Below are positions 17,588 to 26,845 of a DNA stretch of 64,000 nucleotides, one piece after another. Source of the DNA: Domibacillus sp. PGB-M46 (GTDB lineage: Bacteria; Bacillota; Bacilli; Bacillales; Domibacillaceae); the NCBI RefSeq assembly GCF_022668875.1, contig NZ_JAKGCR010000004.1:270413-334412 (forward strand). Reading direction: 5' to 3'. Each line of letters begins with the position of its first letter. Within the stretch, counting starts at the first letter, position 1. The translations under genes and the position numbers were made by a program. The notes beneath the pieces were generated by a model, which did no database searches, was not told the origin of the DNA, and worked only from the letters and a program-made list of their open reading frames with translations.

Positions 17588-18820
17588 TTACTTCAATGTA
17601 GTCATGCCTGCTGCCTCCATGCGCTGGAAGAAAGCAGAGATTTGAGCACGGGTTAACGGTTCATTAAAGTGATAGTCTTCAAATGTTTTAGCACCCGTTG
17701 TGCCGGAAGAAAGATTATTTTTATACATAAATCCGACTGCCGAATATGGGCCATAAGCAGCACCCTGAGAAGCCGCAATGACTTGTGCCAATTGGCCGCG
17801 TGTTACAATAGCGTTTTTCGCAGTATCATTCGTGTACCCTTTAAGCGGCAGATTGTACGGTTTAAAGAAATCGTAATACTGCTGTGCCCGGTGGCCATAA
17901 GCAGCACCTGGCTTAAAACCGAAATATTTAGCCGCAATTACAGTGAAGTCAGATTCTTTCAATAAAGAAAGCGGCTGGAACCGGCCATCCGGGAACCCTT
18001 GAATCAACCCCGTGCGGAATGCCCACGTTATATTTTCACGTGCCCAATGATCTTTTCGAACATCGATAAATGCTGGATATAGCAAGTTTTCCAGTTTCCA
18101 ATGCAGTCTGTCCGGATCGTAACTCAATTTTGGCGTGCCGCCAGACGTTAGAAAGAGCACACCGCGCATATGATATCTTGCTTCTTCATCAAGCTCAACG
18201 CCATTTACTGAACCCCATCCTGAAAATACATTAGTTTCGCCGACTTTCAGCAGGTCCACTGGCAATTGTTTATACCAGTCGAAATCAGACACAGCAAATT
18301 CATACACTGTTGTACCTTCTGGAATTAGAAAATCTTCATTTAAAAATACATCGCCAACTAAATCTGTTGCTTTTGGCTGGCCGAAATGAAAATAGCCATA
18401 CTGGTTATCTTCATCCCAAATATCTTCAAAGGCATAATTTCGCAGTGTACGCCAAAGCATCGAACCATTTTCAGCGTCAACAGCTGCCCCTTTTTCTTTT
18501 GAAGTGTAAGCAGCATAAAATCCATCTTTACTTACAAGCATGTAATCTTTTGTATTGTGAGGCCGTGCGATAATATAATTAGGAGTTTGCTCATAAATTT
18601 TAGTAAACCCATACTTCATATTATTAAAATCAACCGGCTTGTGCGTATGAGTGTAAACAGTCATCCCTGCTCTTTCTCGTAAAATATTATAAATCTCAGC
18701 TGGAACTTCCCATTCTGGTTTCTCTGTCACATTTTCCCGCGCCGAGGAAAAATCTGGAACTAACAAAACAAGCGAAAAAAGCAAAGATGACAAAAACAAT
18801 GATGTAATAAATTTTTTCAA
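17588..18820 (-). CDS. Secreted SLH-domain protein
   Basis: A 410-aa protein with an N-terminal signal peptide (MKKFITSLFLSSLLFSLVLL, cleavage near residue 27), a unique region of about 200 residues with no family I recognise, and three C-terminal SLH repeats (about 245-410: DHWARENITWAF...GLIQGFPDGRFQP; TRGQLAQVIAAS; LTRAQISAFFQRM). It would be displayed on the wall. Its gene follows the SLH-lactamase gene divergently placed upstream of a 660-base AT-rich gap, so it probably has its own promoter. Confidence 0.82.
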   Translation of the reverse strand: MKKFITSLFLSSLLFSLVLLVPDFSSARENVTEKPEWEVPAEIYNILRERAGMTVYTHTHKPVDFNNMKYGFTKIYEQTPNYIIARPHNTKDYMLVSKDGFYAAYTSKEKGAAVDAENGSMLWRTLRNYAFEDIWDEDNQYGYFHFGQPKATDLVGDVFLNEDFLIPEGTTVYEFAVSDFDWYKQLPVDLLKVGETNVFSGWGSVNGVELDEEARYHMRGVLFLTSGGTPKLSYDPDRLHWKLENLLYPAFIDVRKDHWARENITWAFRTGLIQGFPDGRFQPLSLLKESDFTVIAAKYFGFKPGAAYGHRAQQYYDFFKPYNLPLKGYTNDTAKNAIVTRGQLAQVIAASQGAAYGPYSAVGFMYKNNLSSGTTGAKTFEDYHFNEPLTRAQISAFFQRMEAAGMTTLK

Positions 18821-19309
18821 ACTATACTCTCCTTATCAATTTTACAATATATTACCTTAGAATATGGCGAGTTTAATGAGCTTAAATACCTATTATTGTT
18901 ACAATTTATATTATTTTTTAAAAATAATTGTTAAACATCATAATACTGTAAAGTACAAGCGGCAATTCGGATAATTAAATATAAGTTTCTTTAATTGCTG
19001 CAAATTCGCCAGTTATACTTTGCAAGGAAACATGTTCATCAACACCCCTATTTTACTTTTTATCCTAAATTACTTTTTTTGTATACTGTCATCGGATACA
19101 TACTCCTGTATAAATCAACGGAAGGAAAATTTAAACAGAGGGGCAAAAAATACTTCTGACTGGCTGTGGCTGGTTTTTTCCCAGATAAGATTATCTTTCA
19201 TTAAAGACACGATATAAGAGAGAAATTAATCAATAATCGATCCCTTACTCCGCAAAAAAAAAAAAAACACCCACCATCATTAGAAGACAGTGGGGTTAAA
19301 AGAATCAAA
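18821..19309. other. Intergenic region
   Basis: AT-rich region with a 14-base A tract at about 19254-19267. No convincing gene. It should contain the promoter of the SLH gene that starts at 18820. Confidence 0.4.
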
Positions 19310-19525
19310 TTAAAATAGTTGTTTATTTTTTGCGGGTGTTTCTTCTGGCAGCTCAATTGGTGTTTCTGCGGGTGGTTTTGCCGGCACTTCAGCTGGCGGC
19401 TCTACAGGTGTCTCTACTGGTGACTTTGTCGGTGCTTCCACTGGCGGCGGCTGTACCGGTGTCTCTGGCGGTGACTTTGCTGGAGTTTCTTCTGGTTGTT
19501 TTGGTATTTCTTCAAAATCGCTCAT
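19310..19525 (-). CDS. Proline/threonine-rich repeat peptide, 71 aa
   Basis: A low-complexity protein made of nine or so PxETP/PPAEVPAK units after a short acidic start (MSDFEEIPKQPE). A GGAGAATC-type ribosome site precedes the ATG. Repeats of this kind form extended spacers in surface proteins; alone, without signal peptide or anchor, its role is unclear. A collapsed copy lies at 4426. It may be a fragment. Confidence 0.4.
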   Translation of the reverse strand: MSDFEEIPKQPEETPAKSPPETPVQPPPVEAPTKSPVETPVEPPAEVPAKPPAETPIELPEETPAKNKQLF

Positions 19526-20318
19526 ATTGATTCTCCTTTTTTTAGCAGCATGTAATATGATTAATTAACTCTATCCTTGTGTTTTAAACTTTCTTCAAAA
19601 AGTGACCGTCTTACATAGCAGTCCGGAACTCTTAGTATTCACAGCAAGCGCACCGTCTAACCCGAAAATCTGGCCTGCAATATTAGCTGCCATTATCACC
19701 ATGAACACGCCCGCTTTTCTAGCGCAGCATAAAATACTGTCCAACTGCGCAGTCGTCCTGCTTTCCAGGCATACATAATACGGTCACAATATCACAGAGC
19801 AACACGTTCTTCTATACCCGCCATTGCATTGCTGGTTTCCACTTTTACTTCGAGGCAGCGCTCGTATTGCTACATGTTTGGTCTCACTAGAGACAGCTAT
19901 TCCTTCTTCCGTTGTTTTAAAAAAACGAAGAGCATCTCCTCGTTCTGCTTTCTTTACATGAGCCCCAATCTTTTCAACCCCTATCAACGATGAATACTGT
20001 ATATGGAAGTTACTCTAGTAACGAAGAGAAAAGTGATAACCCTGGCAATACAACTTCTACTCCTGCCCCTTTGAAAAACCTTTCACTTATACAGGAACAT
20101 ACTCATGCGCAAATCTATTTTTTTAAATGGTAATAATTATGTTTAAATGCATTATTTTCAGTGTTATGTCAAGGGGAATTATGTAGAAGCTCCTAGTTTT
20201 TTATAGCATAATAAAGAAGTTGTTTTTTCAATTCTACATTCACTCTTTTAGATTTTAGAATTGAAAATATCGTTGATTTAGTCTGGGAGAACTATTTTAG
20301 ATGGGGGTACATACATAA
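19526..20318. other. Gap with degraded DUF3006-like sequence
   Basis: A minus-strand stretch at about 19890-19987 encodes GVEKIGAHVKKAERGDALRFF, resembling the middle of the DUF3006 protein (EKLGTHVKEGN), then drifts out of similarity. Otherwise no gene. The last 40 bases before 20319 hold only a weak ribosome site (GGGGG). Confidence 0.35.
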
Positions 20319-21005
20319 GTGGATTTGAAAAACAAAAAAGTTATGGTTTTGCTCGGTGCTTTTATTTTGGTGACTATTTTACTGGTCACGAATGTAAGTT
20401 CTGTATCTGAAAAAGAAGATCAGGTAGCTGCTTTACAACTTAAACTAGATGAAAGTGAAAAAACCATCAAGGACCAGAACACTAAAATCACTACATTAGA
20501 ACAGAAAGTCGAAGAGGCACAGCCATGGTTTGAGCTAGCAGAAAAGGAACAGCAACGAAAGATTGAAGAACAAAAAGCCAAAGACGCCGCTAAAAAAGCT
20601 GCTGAAGAAGCTGCTGCGAAGAAAAAAGCTGAGGCTGAGGCTGCTGCCGCTGCTGAAGCTCAAAGAAAAGCTGAAGAAGAGGAAAAAAGAGGATACGATA
20701 CAGGAATCACTTATGACCAATTAGCCAGAACACCTGATGACTATACCGGTGAGAAAGTTAAATTTTTTGGCAAGGTTGTTCAGGTAATGGAAGGCGATGG
20801 AGAAGTCCAAGTAAGGATTGCTGTTAACGAAGATTACGACACAATACTTTTTGGCGCTTACGATTCCTACATTACCGATTCTAGAATCTTAGAAGATGAT
20901 TTAATTACTGTGATGGGCACATCGAATGGTCTGTTAACTTATGAGTCTACAATGGGTGGAGATATTACTATCCCTAGTATATTTATTAATAAAATTGAGC
21001 AATAA
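20319..21005 (+). CDS. Membrane-anchored coiled-coil protein with C-terminal OB-like domain
   Basis: A 228-aa protein: one transmembrane helix (residues 8-27), an extracellular coiled coil (30-75), a Lys/Ala/Glu-rich helical spacer (75-125), and a C-terminal beta-rich domain (about 128-228) beginning TYDQLARTPDDYTGEKVKFFGKV. The last domain resembles small OB-fold-like domains found at the end of many lipoprotein-like Firmicute proteins, sometimes annotated as toxin regulators. Function unknown. GTG start, weak ribosome site. A strong terminator follows. Confidence 0.72.
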   Translation: MDLKNKKVMVLLGAFILVTILLVTNVSSVSEKEDQVAALQLKLDESEKTIKDQNTKITTLEQKVEEAQPWFELAEKEQQRKIEEQKAKDAAKKAAEEAAAKKKAEAEAAAAAEAQRKAEEEEKRGYDTGITYDQLARTPDDYTGEKVKFFGKVVQVMEGDGEVQVRIAVNEDYDTILFGAYDSYITDSRILEDDLITVMGTSNGLLTYESTMGGDITIPSIFINKIEQ

Positions 21006-21020
21006 TTATTTGCAAAATCA

Positions 21021-21058
21021 AAGGCCGCATCAGCTGTTATGCTGACACGGCCTTTTTT
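21021..21058 (+). terminator. Terminator
   Basis: AAGGCCGCATCAGC pairs with GCTGACACGGCCTTTTTT, sixteen bases past the stop at 21005. Confidence 0.8.
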
Positions 21059-21287
21059 AATTACTTTCGTTATTTCGCTTAAGCAGCTGCTCTTTAATCA
21101 CTCTGGCTTTTTCCTTAATGTTTTTTGTTTCCTCTTCTAAAAACTGAACGTGAAGCCCTTCTGGAAGAGACTCAATTTTAATCAAATTCCCTTCCTTTAC
21201 ATGAGCACCAAGCTTTTCAGCCTCTACTTCCTCTTCAGCCGATTCATCTTTACACCATAATAGTTTCGCCTCGTCTTTTTCAATGGA
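21057..21287 (-). pseudogene. DUF3006 paralog with lost start
   Basis: The minus strand encodes IEKDEAKLLWCKDESAEEE and on through EGNLIKIESLPEGLHVQF to a stop, about 75% identical by eye to the intact DUF3006 protein at 15514. The first ten codons are gone: a TGA stands directly before TCC ATT GAA. No SLH-lactamase partner lies upstream, so this copy is orphaned. Confidence 0.65.
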
Positions 21288-21411
21288 TCATAAAAGCCAC
21301 GTTATTCTTACTTTTCCACAAAAGTTTAACAATAAAAAAGCTGGCACAAAAGCACGTATGCTTTTATGACAGTTCAATCTGGGTACTCCTATAAACATTA
21401 TTTAAATGACA

Positions 21412-21472
21412 ATCGATAGAGGAAAACGGCCAGCTGACCGCGGATAATATGACGGGAAACCCCGAATTGCGC
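21412..21472 (-). pseudogene. SLH-domain C-terminal relic
   Basis: Minus-strand frame ends RGQLAVFLYRLSFK-stop, the standard end of an SLH repeat. The upstream sequence runs into a perfect 17-bp inverted repeat (21473-21520) and then into an unrelated terminase fragment, so only the last 20 codons survive. Confidence 0.5.
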
Positions 21473-21520
21473 TGCAGTGTAATTTGCTGGGAGCGGATGG
21501 TTGCAGCAAATTACACTGCA
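21473..21520. repeat. Perfect 17-bp inverted repeat
   Basis: TGCAGTGTAATTTGCTG (21473-21489) and its exact complement (21504-21520) flank a 14-base spacer. There is no T-run, so it does not look like a terminator. It lies exactly at the junction of an SLH relic and a terminase relic. Confidence 0.75.
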
Positions 21521-21687
21521 ACCTTTCCACTTTTGGCTGCATCCTTTTTCGTTCGATCCCCCGGCCATCCTTCGCAGCTTTTTCGATCTTTTAAGGTACC
21601 GAGTTTTATACCATGCTTTTCCGCTAATGCAGAAAGCGCTGTCTTGGTTGTTTCCCATTCTGATCTAATGTTATCCCCGTTTGCCAC
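21511..21687 (-). pseudogene. Phage terminase small subunit relic
   Basis: A frame of 58 codons (GTG start at 21687, weak ribosome site) reads ...ALSALAEKHGIKLGTLKDR then KSCEGWPGDRTKKDA. This matches the N-terminal helix-turn-helix region of terminase small subunits of Bacillus phages (LAEKHGVKLGTLKSRKSREGW). The protein stops early and the rest of the gene is absent. Confidence 0.6.
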
Positions 21688-21845
21688 TTCACATCACCAC
21701 TTCCATTGTTTCTCCAAAATAAAAAGGGCCCCTCCCAGGAGCCTTTTTATTAAATCTTCTTTTAATGCTTAATACCGTTTTTTAGTCTTATCTTTAAAAA
21801 ACAACTAATACTCAGATATAAACCATCATTCTAAAAGGTGTTCAA

Positions 21846-22331
21846 TTAAAATATGACAGGTGCAAAAGTTTTTTCTAAATACCCTTCTAAATGTTCTATT
21901 TTAAATTCTTCACCATGCCTCTCACTAAAAAGCTTGCCGTTCTTAACAATGAGCTCGTCTAAGTATAGTTCTTTTTGATGCTGAAGAATTTTTATCTTGT
22001 TCGTACTTTGTTTTACCTTAATATGTAGTTCTGCATCTTTAATTCTAATTTTCCCGCCTGTTTCAGGTGACATCCTAAAGCTATAACTTCTGTTTTCTTC
22101 AGAACCTATTTTACTGTTTAATTCAGAGAGATACGGGAATAACACCTCTTTAAATTCTTTCTTTAAAACAGCTTTATCAGGATCTTCAACCAGATGCTCT
22201 TTAACTTTCCCGGCAAAAATATCTTGAAAACTCAAACGAATCACTCCTTCTGCTGTTTTATAATCATAATTTCGGCAAAAGGAGATAATTTCCTGCTCTT
22301 CACTAGACACAAAATTTATTACCATGCTCAA
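21846..22331 (-). CDS. Hypothetical protein, 161 aa
   Basis: Soluble, mixed alpha/beta composition, no signal peptide, no transmembrane helix and no motif that I recognise. The frame begins TTG-AGC-ATG; the ATG at 22325 may be the real start, and no clear ribosome site precedes either. Codon use resembles its neighbours. It lies among decayed prophage genes, so a phage origin is possible. Confidence 0.55.
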   Translation of the reverse strand: MSMVINFVSSEEQEIISFCRNYDYKTAEGVIRLSFQDIFAGKVKEHLVEDPDKAVLKKEFKEVLFPYLSELNSKIGSEENRSYSFRMSPETGGKIRIKDAELHIKVKQSTNKIKILQHQKELYLDELIVKNGKLFSERHGEEFKIEHLEGYLEKTFAPVIF

Positions 22332-22362
22332 GTGACTTCATAAGAAAGAGTGAGCAGCATTA

Positions 22363-22533
22363 ATGGAAAGAAAACAGGAAATCAATTTGAGCATTACTTA
22401 CAATATCCCAGAAGTACCTGACAAAGTCAGCGGTCGTTGCGATAATTGTAATAATGCGCAGTTTAAGCGTTTAATAAAGAATATGATCTTTCTTCTTGAG
22501 TGCCGGAATTGCGGCATGAAGAAAATAATTTAA
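22363..22533 (+). CDS. Small two-knuckle zinc-ribbon protein, 56 aa
   Basis: MERKQEINLSITYN, then GRCDNCNNAQFKRL, then LLECRNCGMKKII-stop. Two CxxC pairs 18 residues apart form a probable zinc ribbon of the size of the phage Mu Com-type proteins, though I do not claim homology. A terminator follows directly. A mutated second copy lies at 26063-26199. Confidence 0.6.
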   Translation: MERKQEINLSITYNIPEVPDKVSGRCDNCNNAQFKRLIKNMIFLLECRNCGMKKII

Positions 22534-22562
22534 CCCTGCCAGATGACAGGGTTTTTATTTGA
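22534..22562 (+). terminator. Terminator of the zinc-ribbon gene
   Basis: AACCCTGCCAG / ATGACAGGGTTTTTATTT directly after the stop. Confidence 0.75.
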
Positions 22563-22599
22563 GGAAAGAAAAATCCATCTCTTGCCAAGGAGGCTGCTA

Positions 22600-22824
22600 T
22601 TAATTTTTGTTTAAATTTTTATAAATAACTAAAGCAGTGCAGTGAATTTTGCATTGCACATCAGTCTCTTTGTGAGTACTAATTGATAAAGGAACAATAT
22701 TGTACTTTATATCAATTAATTGCCCTTCACATAACTCGTGATAAATAAAAAGATTAATATGTCTAGTTAGTTCATCAAATTTATTGCTTTCAAAACTTTT
22801 TACTGAATAATGTCGTTTATTCAT
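22600..22824 (-). CDS. Cse60-like sporulation-associated small protein
   Basis: A 74-aa protein: MNKRHYSVKSFESNKFDELTR at the start, GQLIDIKYNIVPL in the middle, HCTALVIYKNLN at the end. The SxxIIDIKYxxx...YxALIIY layout matches the Cse60 family of forespore-expressed small proteins, but similarity is limited. Start at 22824 after GAGAGGGG; the longer upstream frame has no site. Confidence 0.5.
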   Translation of the reverse strand: MNKRHYSVKSFESNKFDELTRHINLFIYHELCEGQLIDIKYNIVPLSISTHKETDVQCKIHCTALVIYKNLNKN

Positions 22825-23040
22825 TTTTCCCCTCTCTTTCCTCATGCTGTTTCGGTAAAAAAAAAGATAATATCCTGCATAATCGTTAGTCAAATAATTA
22901 CTCGGACATCAATCGTCACTTGCACTTATCCTTGTTTTTGTCTTTTCAAAATTGTTTTAAGCTATTGGGGGCAACCTCCTGCTTGCTTTTGTACTTACTG
23001 CTATTATCACTTTATTGGGATTAGGAACTTTTTATGTTAG

Positions 23041-24938
23041 CTAATTAAATGAATGATAACACCAGGTGAATTATTTCCTTCTAAGACTGCCTCCAACCCG
23101 AGCGTATGTACCTCTTCGCTGTCCCATTAACTCTTACATTCCCGGCGACGATAATTTTCTTTCGGGTTTGCAGGCTTTATCTTTTCTTTCTTCTTCTGGC
23201 CAGAAACAGCGGTCAATTGCTTCTTTAGTATCAGCTGAAAAATGATCTGCTATTCTTATTTTCGTGTCCCCTTATTAGCATCGTATTGCGCTATTTGTTT
23301 TTGTGAATTTAAAAACCCGTTCATACACAATCATCCGGGGGAACGGCCAGGATTGCAGGTAACGGTCGTTGTGAATCTGGACAATCGTTTTTTGCAAGGG
23401 ACTTTCACACTTACCCCCGTGACTATCGTGCGCAATACTGCTAGACTCCAATTGTTCCCCCCGTAATTTCAGCCGGCAGCCTTCACAGTCATTCGATACA
23501 CCCGAATACGTCTTGATAAAGAAAAAGAACTTCTCCCATCGACTATTGCAAAATGCTTCATCCGCAAGAAAATATTACCTTTCAGGGAAAAATAAAAAGG
23601 TGCTCAAAATGGTACCCGTTTTGTTCGAAACTTGTCCAGAATTTGTTCGTTTTTTATCCGGGAAATGCTTAGATGATGCCGGGATCTGCAGCAAGACGAT
23701 AAATAGCTGATCGCTTTTTGTCATAGTACTTTCCTTTCTTCACTCCTAATTCCATGTAAATGTTAATGTCTTTGGTTTCCTCGGAAGTGAAGTACTTCAT
23801 TTTAATGATTCTGCGTTCGATAAAATCCAAGCTGTGGTTCAATGCCCGGTCGATCTGTTTTACTTTAATTCATTCAATTGATCCTGCTGCCTTACAGAAG
23901 CAAAAAGGGCTACGATTCCTGCTGTTTCCCGCTCCTTCTTATTTTTGATTTGTACGCCTAGGACCCGAAGTTGCGCAGTTCTATAATTACGTAATTTTTC
24001 GTTTCTTTTCCATATGTGTTTACAAAGAGCGCCAGTTTTTTTGCCGTCATCTCTTTTCTCCCTTTCCCTCCTATTTGTGTGTAAATAAAAAGGACACTAA
24101 ACAGCACACGGGTTTCCGCGTCTGTTCAAAGCCCTTGAGGTTTCCAATAAGCGTATTTATTTAGTTATGCTGTACCAAACTATCCTTCTTTTTGGATGTT
24201 GCCATTACGTCACCAGACAACATTTTTTCTTTTGCATCCAGCGGCATACCAACAACCACGCCGATACTTTCTACCTTTTTTTAAATCATCGGGATCGGTG
24301 TTTCTTCTGCAATCTATCCATCTCGCCGGTGTTCAAGTCATGATGAACGCTCCCCCATTGCCGCTCTATTCCCTTTATTTTCTTCAAGATATTTACGAAT
24401 ATCCCTCCTGGGTGTATAAAATTTCCCATAACTGGACGATACTATATTTGTAGGAGGGGAGGTTGGCCCCTCCTTACTTTTATCTAAAATACTTTCATCC
24501 CCGTCAGACGGCCCACCATAAACAGTGAATGGAATCACTTAACTACTTCCTCTTGGTTTCAATATTGAAATTTGCACAATGTTTATTATGTTTAAAAGGA
24601 GTTTCATTTTATTAATACCAAGTCTTTTTGCCGTAAATTGTCGCTGCTCTCCATTTAGGAAACGCAAATCAATAGCAGCTTGTTATGGCTTGCTTTCACC
24701 CCAACAACATTTCCAAGCCCATACTGCTGTATCCACCAGCTCACGAATATTTTGCAGGCTAGGTTTTTCCTCTCTCATCACCCACTTATCCTGCTTTTTT
24801 TTCACCGATATGGGACTCCCTTTCTGTTTTCTATCTCTACTCATTGTCATAATTAGAACAAAGGAAAAAGCACCCACTAGCATTAGTGAGTGCATCCTTC
24901 TATTTAGGATATTTATAAAGAAGCTTATAAAATAAAAC
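23041..24938. other. Decayed prophage-like stretch
   Basis: About 1.9 kb without an intact gene. Minus-strand fragments read like broken phage proteins: a cysteine-containing segment DCEGCRLKLRGEQ near 23460-23490, an ArpU relic (23669-24050), and a 66-codon frame at 24338-24538 (DESILDKSKEGPTSPPTN). A terminator-like hairpin lies at 24075-24130 and another (GCACCCACTA / TAGTGAGTGC) at 24868-24895 just past the SLH gene. Confidence 0.55.
23669..24050 (-). pseudogene. ArpU-type phage late transcription regulator, frameshifted
   Basis: ATG at 24050 after GGGAGAAAAGAG starts MTAKKLALFVNTYGKETKN, then the reading continues in another frame (TAQLRVLGVQIKNKKERE ...) and finally in a third (ERRIIKMKYFTSEETKDI, YMELGVKKGKYYDKKRS, AIYRLAADPG-II-stop). 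The C-terminal third is the ArpU/RinA-like helix-turn-helix pattern (IYxELGxxKxxYYxxKxxAxYRLA). At least two frameshifts make it inactive. Confidence 0.65.
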
Positions 24939-25979
24939 TTATTCAGTAATGGTGAAGTATGCCGCTATGGACACCTTCTCTCCTTCATCCGTTGATGGAT
25001 AAAATGTATGACTGGCTCTGTATTCTCCCACCGTTATTAATGTTTTAAATTCCCCAAACCAAAGATTTATTTTTTGGGTTTCACCAGCTTCTATGCGTGG
25101 CATGTCGGCCGGGAACTGAAGTCCCGTAACGTATTGTATTTGTCGCCACTTATCTCCTTGTTTCTTTTCCAGCCTGTACATCCGGTTTCGTTCATAAGAA
25201 AACGCTGCTGTGTTTGTAAGGGTCAAGCTTACAGACGTATCAGACGGTAAACGATAATGCTTCTTTTCAGCTTCCATCATCAGCCCTCTTTCCGAAGAAG
25301 GCAGGTCACCGTAAGGAGATGGAGGAGACAAAGCGGGATCACTCAGCCGGGCTACCATTATCGCAAAATGACCCCGTTGTATAGGGATATTTGTGCCGAA
25401 CTGGTCAGGCGTTACTCCATTTACAATGCCAGTAGCAACCAGCTTGTTGATAGCCTCCGCGTACCGTCCTGTTGCATCTGTGAAATGATGCACTGGCTTG
25501 GTCGGTGTTACTAGCACACCTCTATATGCTCTTGAGAGAATGATAGCGGCTTCTCCTCTTGTGATCGTATCATTAGATCCGAAAAAAGTTTTCGTTTTTC
25601 CATTTACTACTTGATAAGATTGAAGAAAGGCAACCGCACCTTTTGCACGGTCTGGAATGTCCTTAAACGTCGATACCTCATTCGGGCTAGAAAATTCATT
25701 TCTAAAACCCATGCCGCGTGCAGTGATCATCGCCGCATCTATCCGCTTGATCGTCTGGCTCCATCCAAACTTATCAGCACTGACACCGTTAAAAAACTCG
25801 TTTTGGTAAAGAGCCAAAATGCTTCCCATATGGTCTTCAGGAACATCAGTAAACGGGAATTCAGCTGTAGGTTTTGCATAAATCGGCATGAAGTCTGCCG
25901 CCTCTGCTGACGGGCTAATTGAAGAAAATACCGCTCCTGCAAATACAGCTGTAGCTAAAACACAAGATATCTTTTTCAT
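24939..25979 (-). CDS. Secreted SLH protein with C-terminal Ig-like domain
   Basis: A 346-aa protein: signal peptide MKKISCVLATAVFAGAVFSS, three SLH repeats (about 40-210; IKRIDAAMITARG, ITRGEAAIILSRA, IQRGHFAIMVARL), then a beta-sandwich (about 240-346) with NRMYRLEKKQGDKWRQI and VGEYRA, the pattern of the bacterial Ig-like Big_14 domain. It should sit in the wall layer. Start at 25979 is chosen because GGGGGGAG lies 8 bases before; the upstream ATG at 26009 would spoil the signal peptide. Followed by a terminator hairpin at 24868. Confidence 0.82.
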   Translation of the reverse strand: MKKISCVLATAVFAGAVFSSISPSAEAADFMPIYAKPTAEFPFTDVPEDHMGSILALYQNEFFNGVSADKFGWSQTIKRIDAAMITARGMGFRNEFSSPNEVSTFKDIPDRAKGAVAFLQSYQVVNGKTKTFFGSNDTITRGEAAIILSRAYRGVLVTPTKPVHHFTDATGRYAEAINKLVATGIVNGVTPDQFGTNIPIQRGHFAIMVARLSDPALSPPSPYGDLPSSERGLMMEAEKKHYRLPSDTSVSLTLTNTAAFSYERNRMYRLEKKQGDKWRQIQYVTGLQFPADMPRIEAGETQKINLWFGEFKTLITVGEYRASHTFYPSTDEGEKVSIAAYFTITE

Positions 25980-26062
25980 AAAATGTTTCTCCCCCCTGCC
26001 TCTTAACAAATTTTCTCATTAATTGATATGTCATACAGTATAACAGAAAGCAGAGGAAATTA

Positions 26063-26199
26063 ATTGTAAAGAAAGGAAAAACTGTAATATTAAAAGCTGT
26101 CGCTATGATAACTGTAGTATCGCTGAGTTTAAAAGCTCTATTAAAAATATGATCTATCTTTGTGAGTGCCGGAACTACGGTATGAAGAAAATTATTTAA
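26063..26199 (+). pseudogene. Broken copy of the zinc-ribbon miniprotein
   Basis: CRYDNCSIAEFKSSIKNM then YLCECRNYGMKKII-stop aligns with the intact gene at 22363. The last zinc knuckle CRNC has become CRNY, and the N-terminus is out of frame. The following CCCGCCGG...GGCAGGG hairpin parallels the terminator of the intact copy, so the whole unit was duplicated. Confidence 0.6.
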
Positions 26200-26271
26200 C
26201 CCCGCCGGCTGGCAGGGTTTATTTTTTACTCTCTCATATATACGGTATTTGTACGACAATGCAAAGGGATT

Positions 26272-26814
26272 TTATTCTTTGAGCTGCCTTTTGAAAAAGC
26301 CTAGATTTTTATCGAAATGTTTTTGGTTGAAATGAACAATGATAAACATAACAATGTTTACGATTAAAATAATAATACAAGGAATATTAACAACGTCGGA
26401 ATAAAACACAGCTAAAGAAGCTACAGTCATAATTGATAAAGCATGACTAGTCTTAAGAGCTCTTAATTCATGTACTCTGGATAAGAGATGTCTGTAACGC
26501 TCTCCTATTTTCCCACCTTTGTTTTCAGAATCAAAGATAATTCTATCCAGTTCATACTCTTCTTTAAAAAATTTGTTCTTATTTGGTGTCCATATAATGA
26601 AACCAAAAAACATACTCACCTGATGAATTAAGTATCCGACCGGAACACCTAAACCAGCTAAAATAGCCCCTAAACCTATTAATGATAAGCCCTCTTTTCC
26701 TTTAAGGTCCGATATATAGTTAGGATTGTCAGTAAACACATAAAATATAATCGTGATTAAATAAACCCATCCTGGAATTCCCCATCGGATCAAGTGTTTT
26801 GTGTCAAAGTTCAT
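26272..26814 (-). CDS. Four-helix membrane protein of unknown function
   Basis: A 180-aa protein with hydrophobic segments at about 12-27, 43-75 (two), and a pair at 125-165; the loop between holds charged residues (FFKEEYELDRIIFDSENKG). No family recognised. Start after GAGGGAG. It sits just past a sigma-like phage regulator gene on the same strand (32-base gap), the position where prophages carry extra genes, so it may be expressed from the lysogen. Confidence 0.6.
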   Translation of the reverse strand: MNFDTKHLIRWGIPGWVYLITIIFYVFTDNPNYISDLKGKEGLSLIGLGAILAGLGVPVGYLIHQVSMFFGFIIWTPNKNKFFKEEYELDRIIFDSENKGGKIGERYRHLLSRVHELRALKTSHALSIMTVASLAVFYSDVVNIPCIIILIVNIVMFIIVHFNQKHFDKNLGFFKRQLKE

Positions 26815-26845
26815 CCTATTATACTCCCTCTCTTTATCTATGCAT

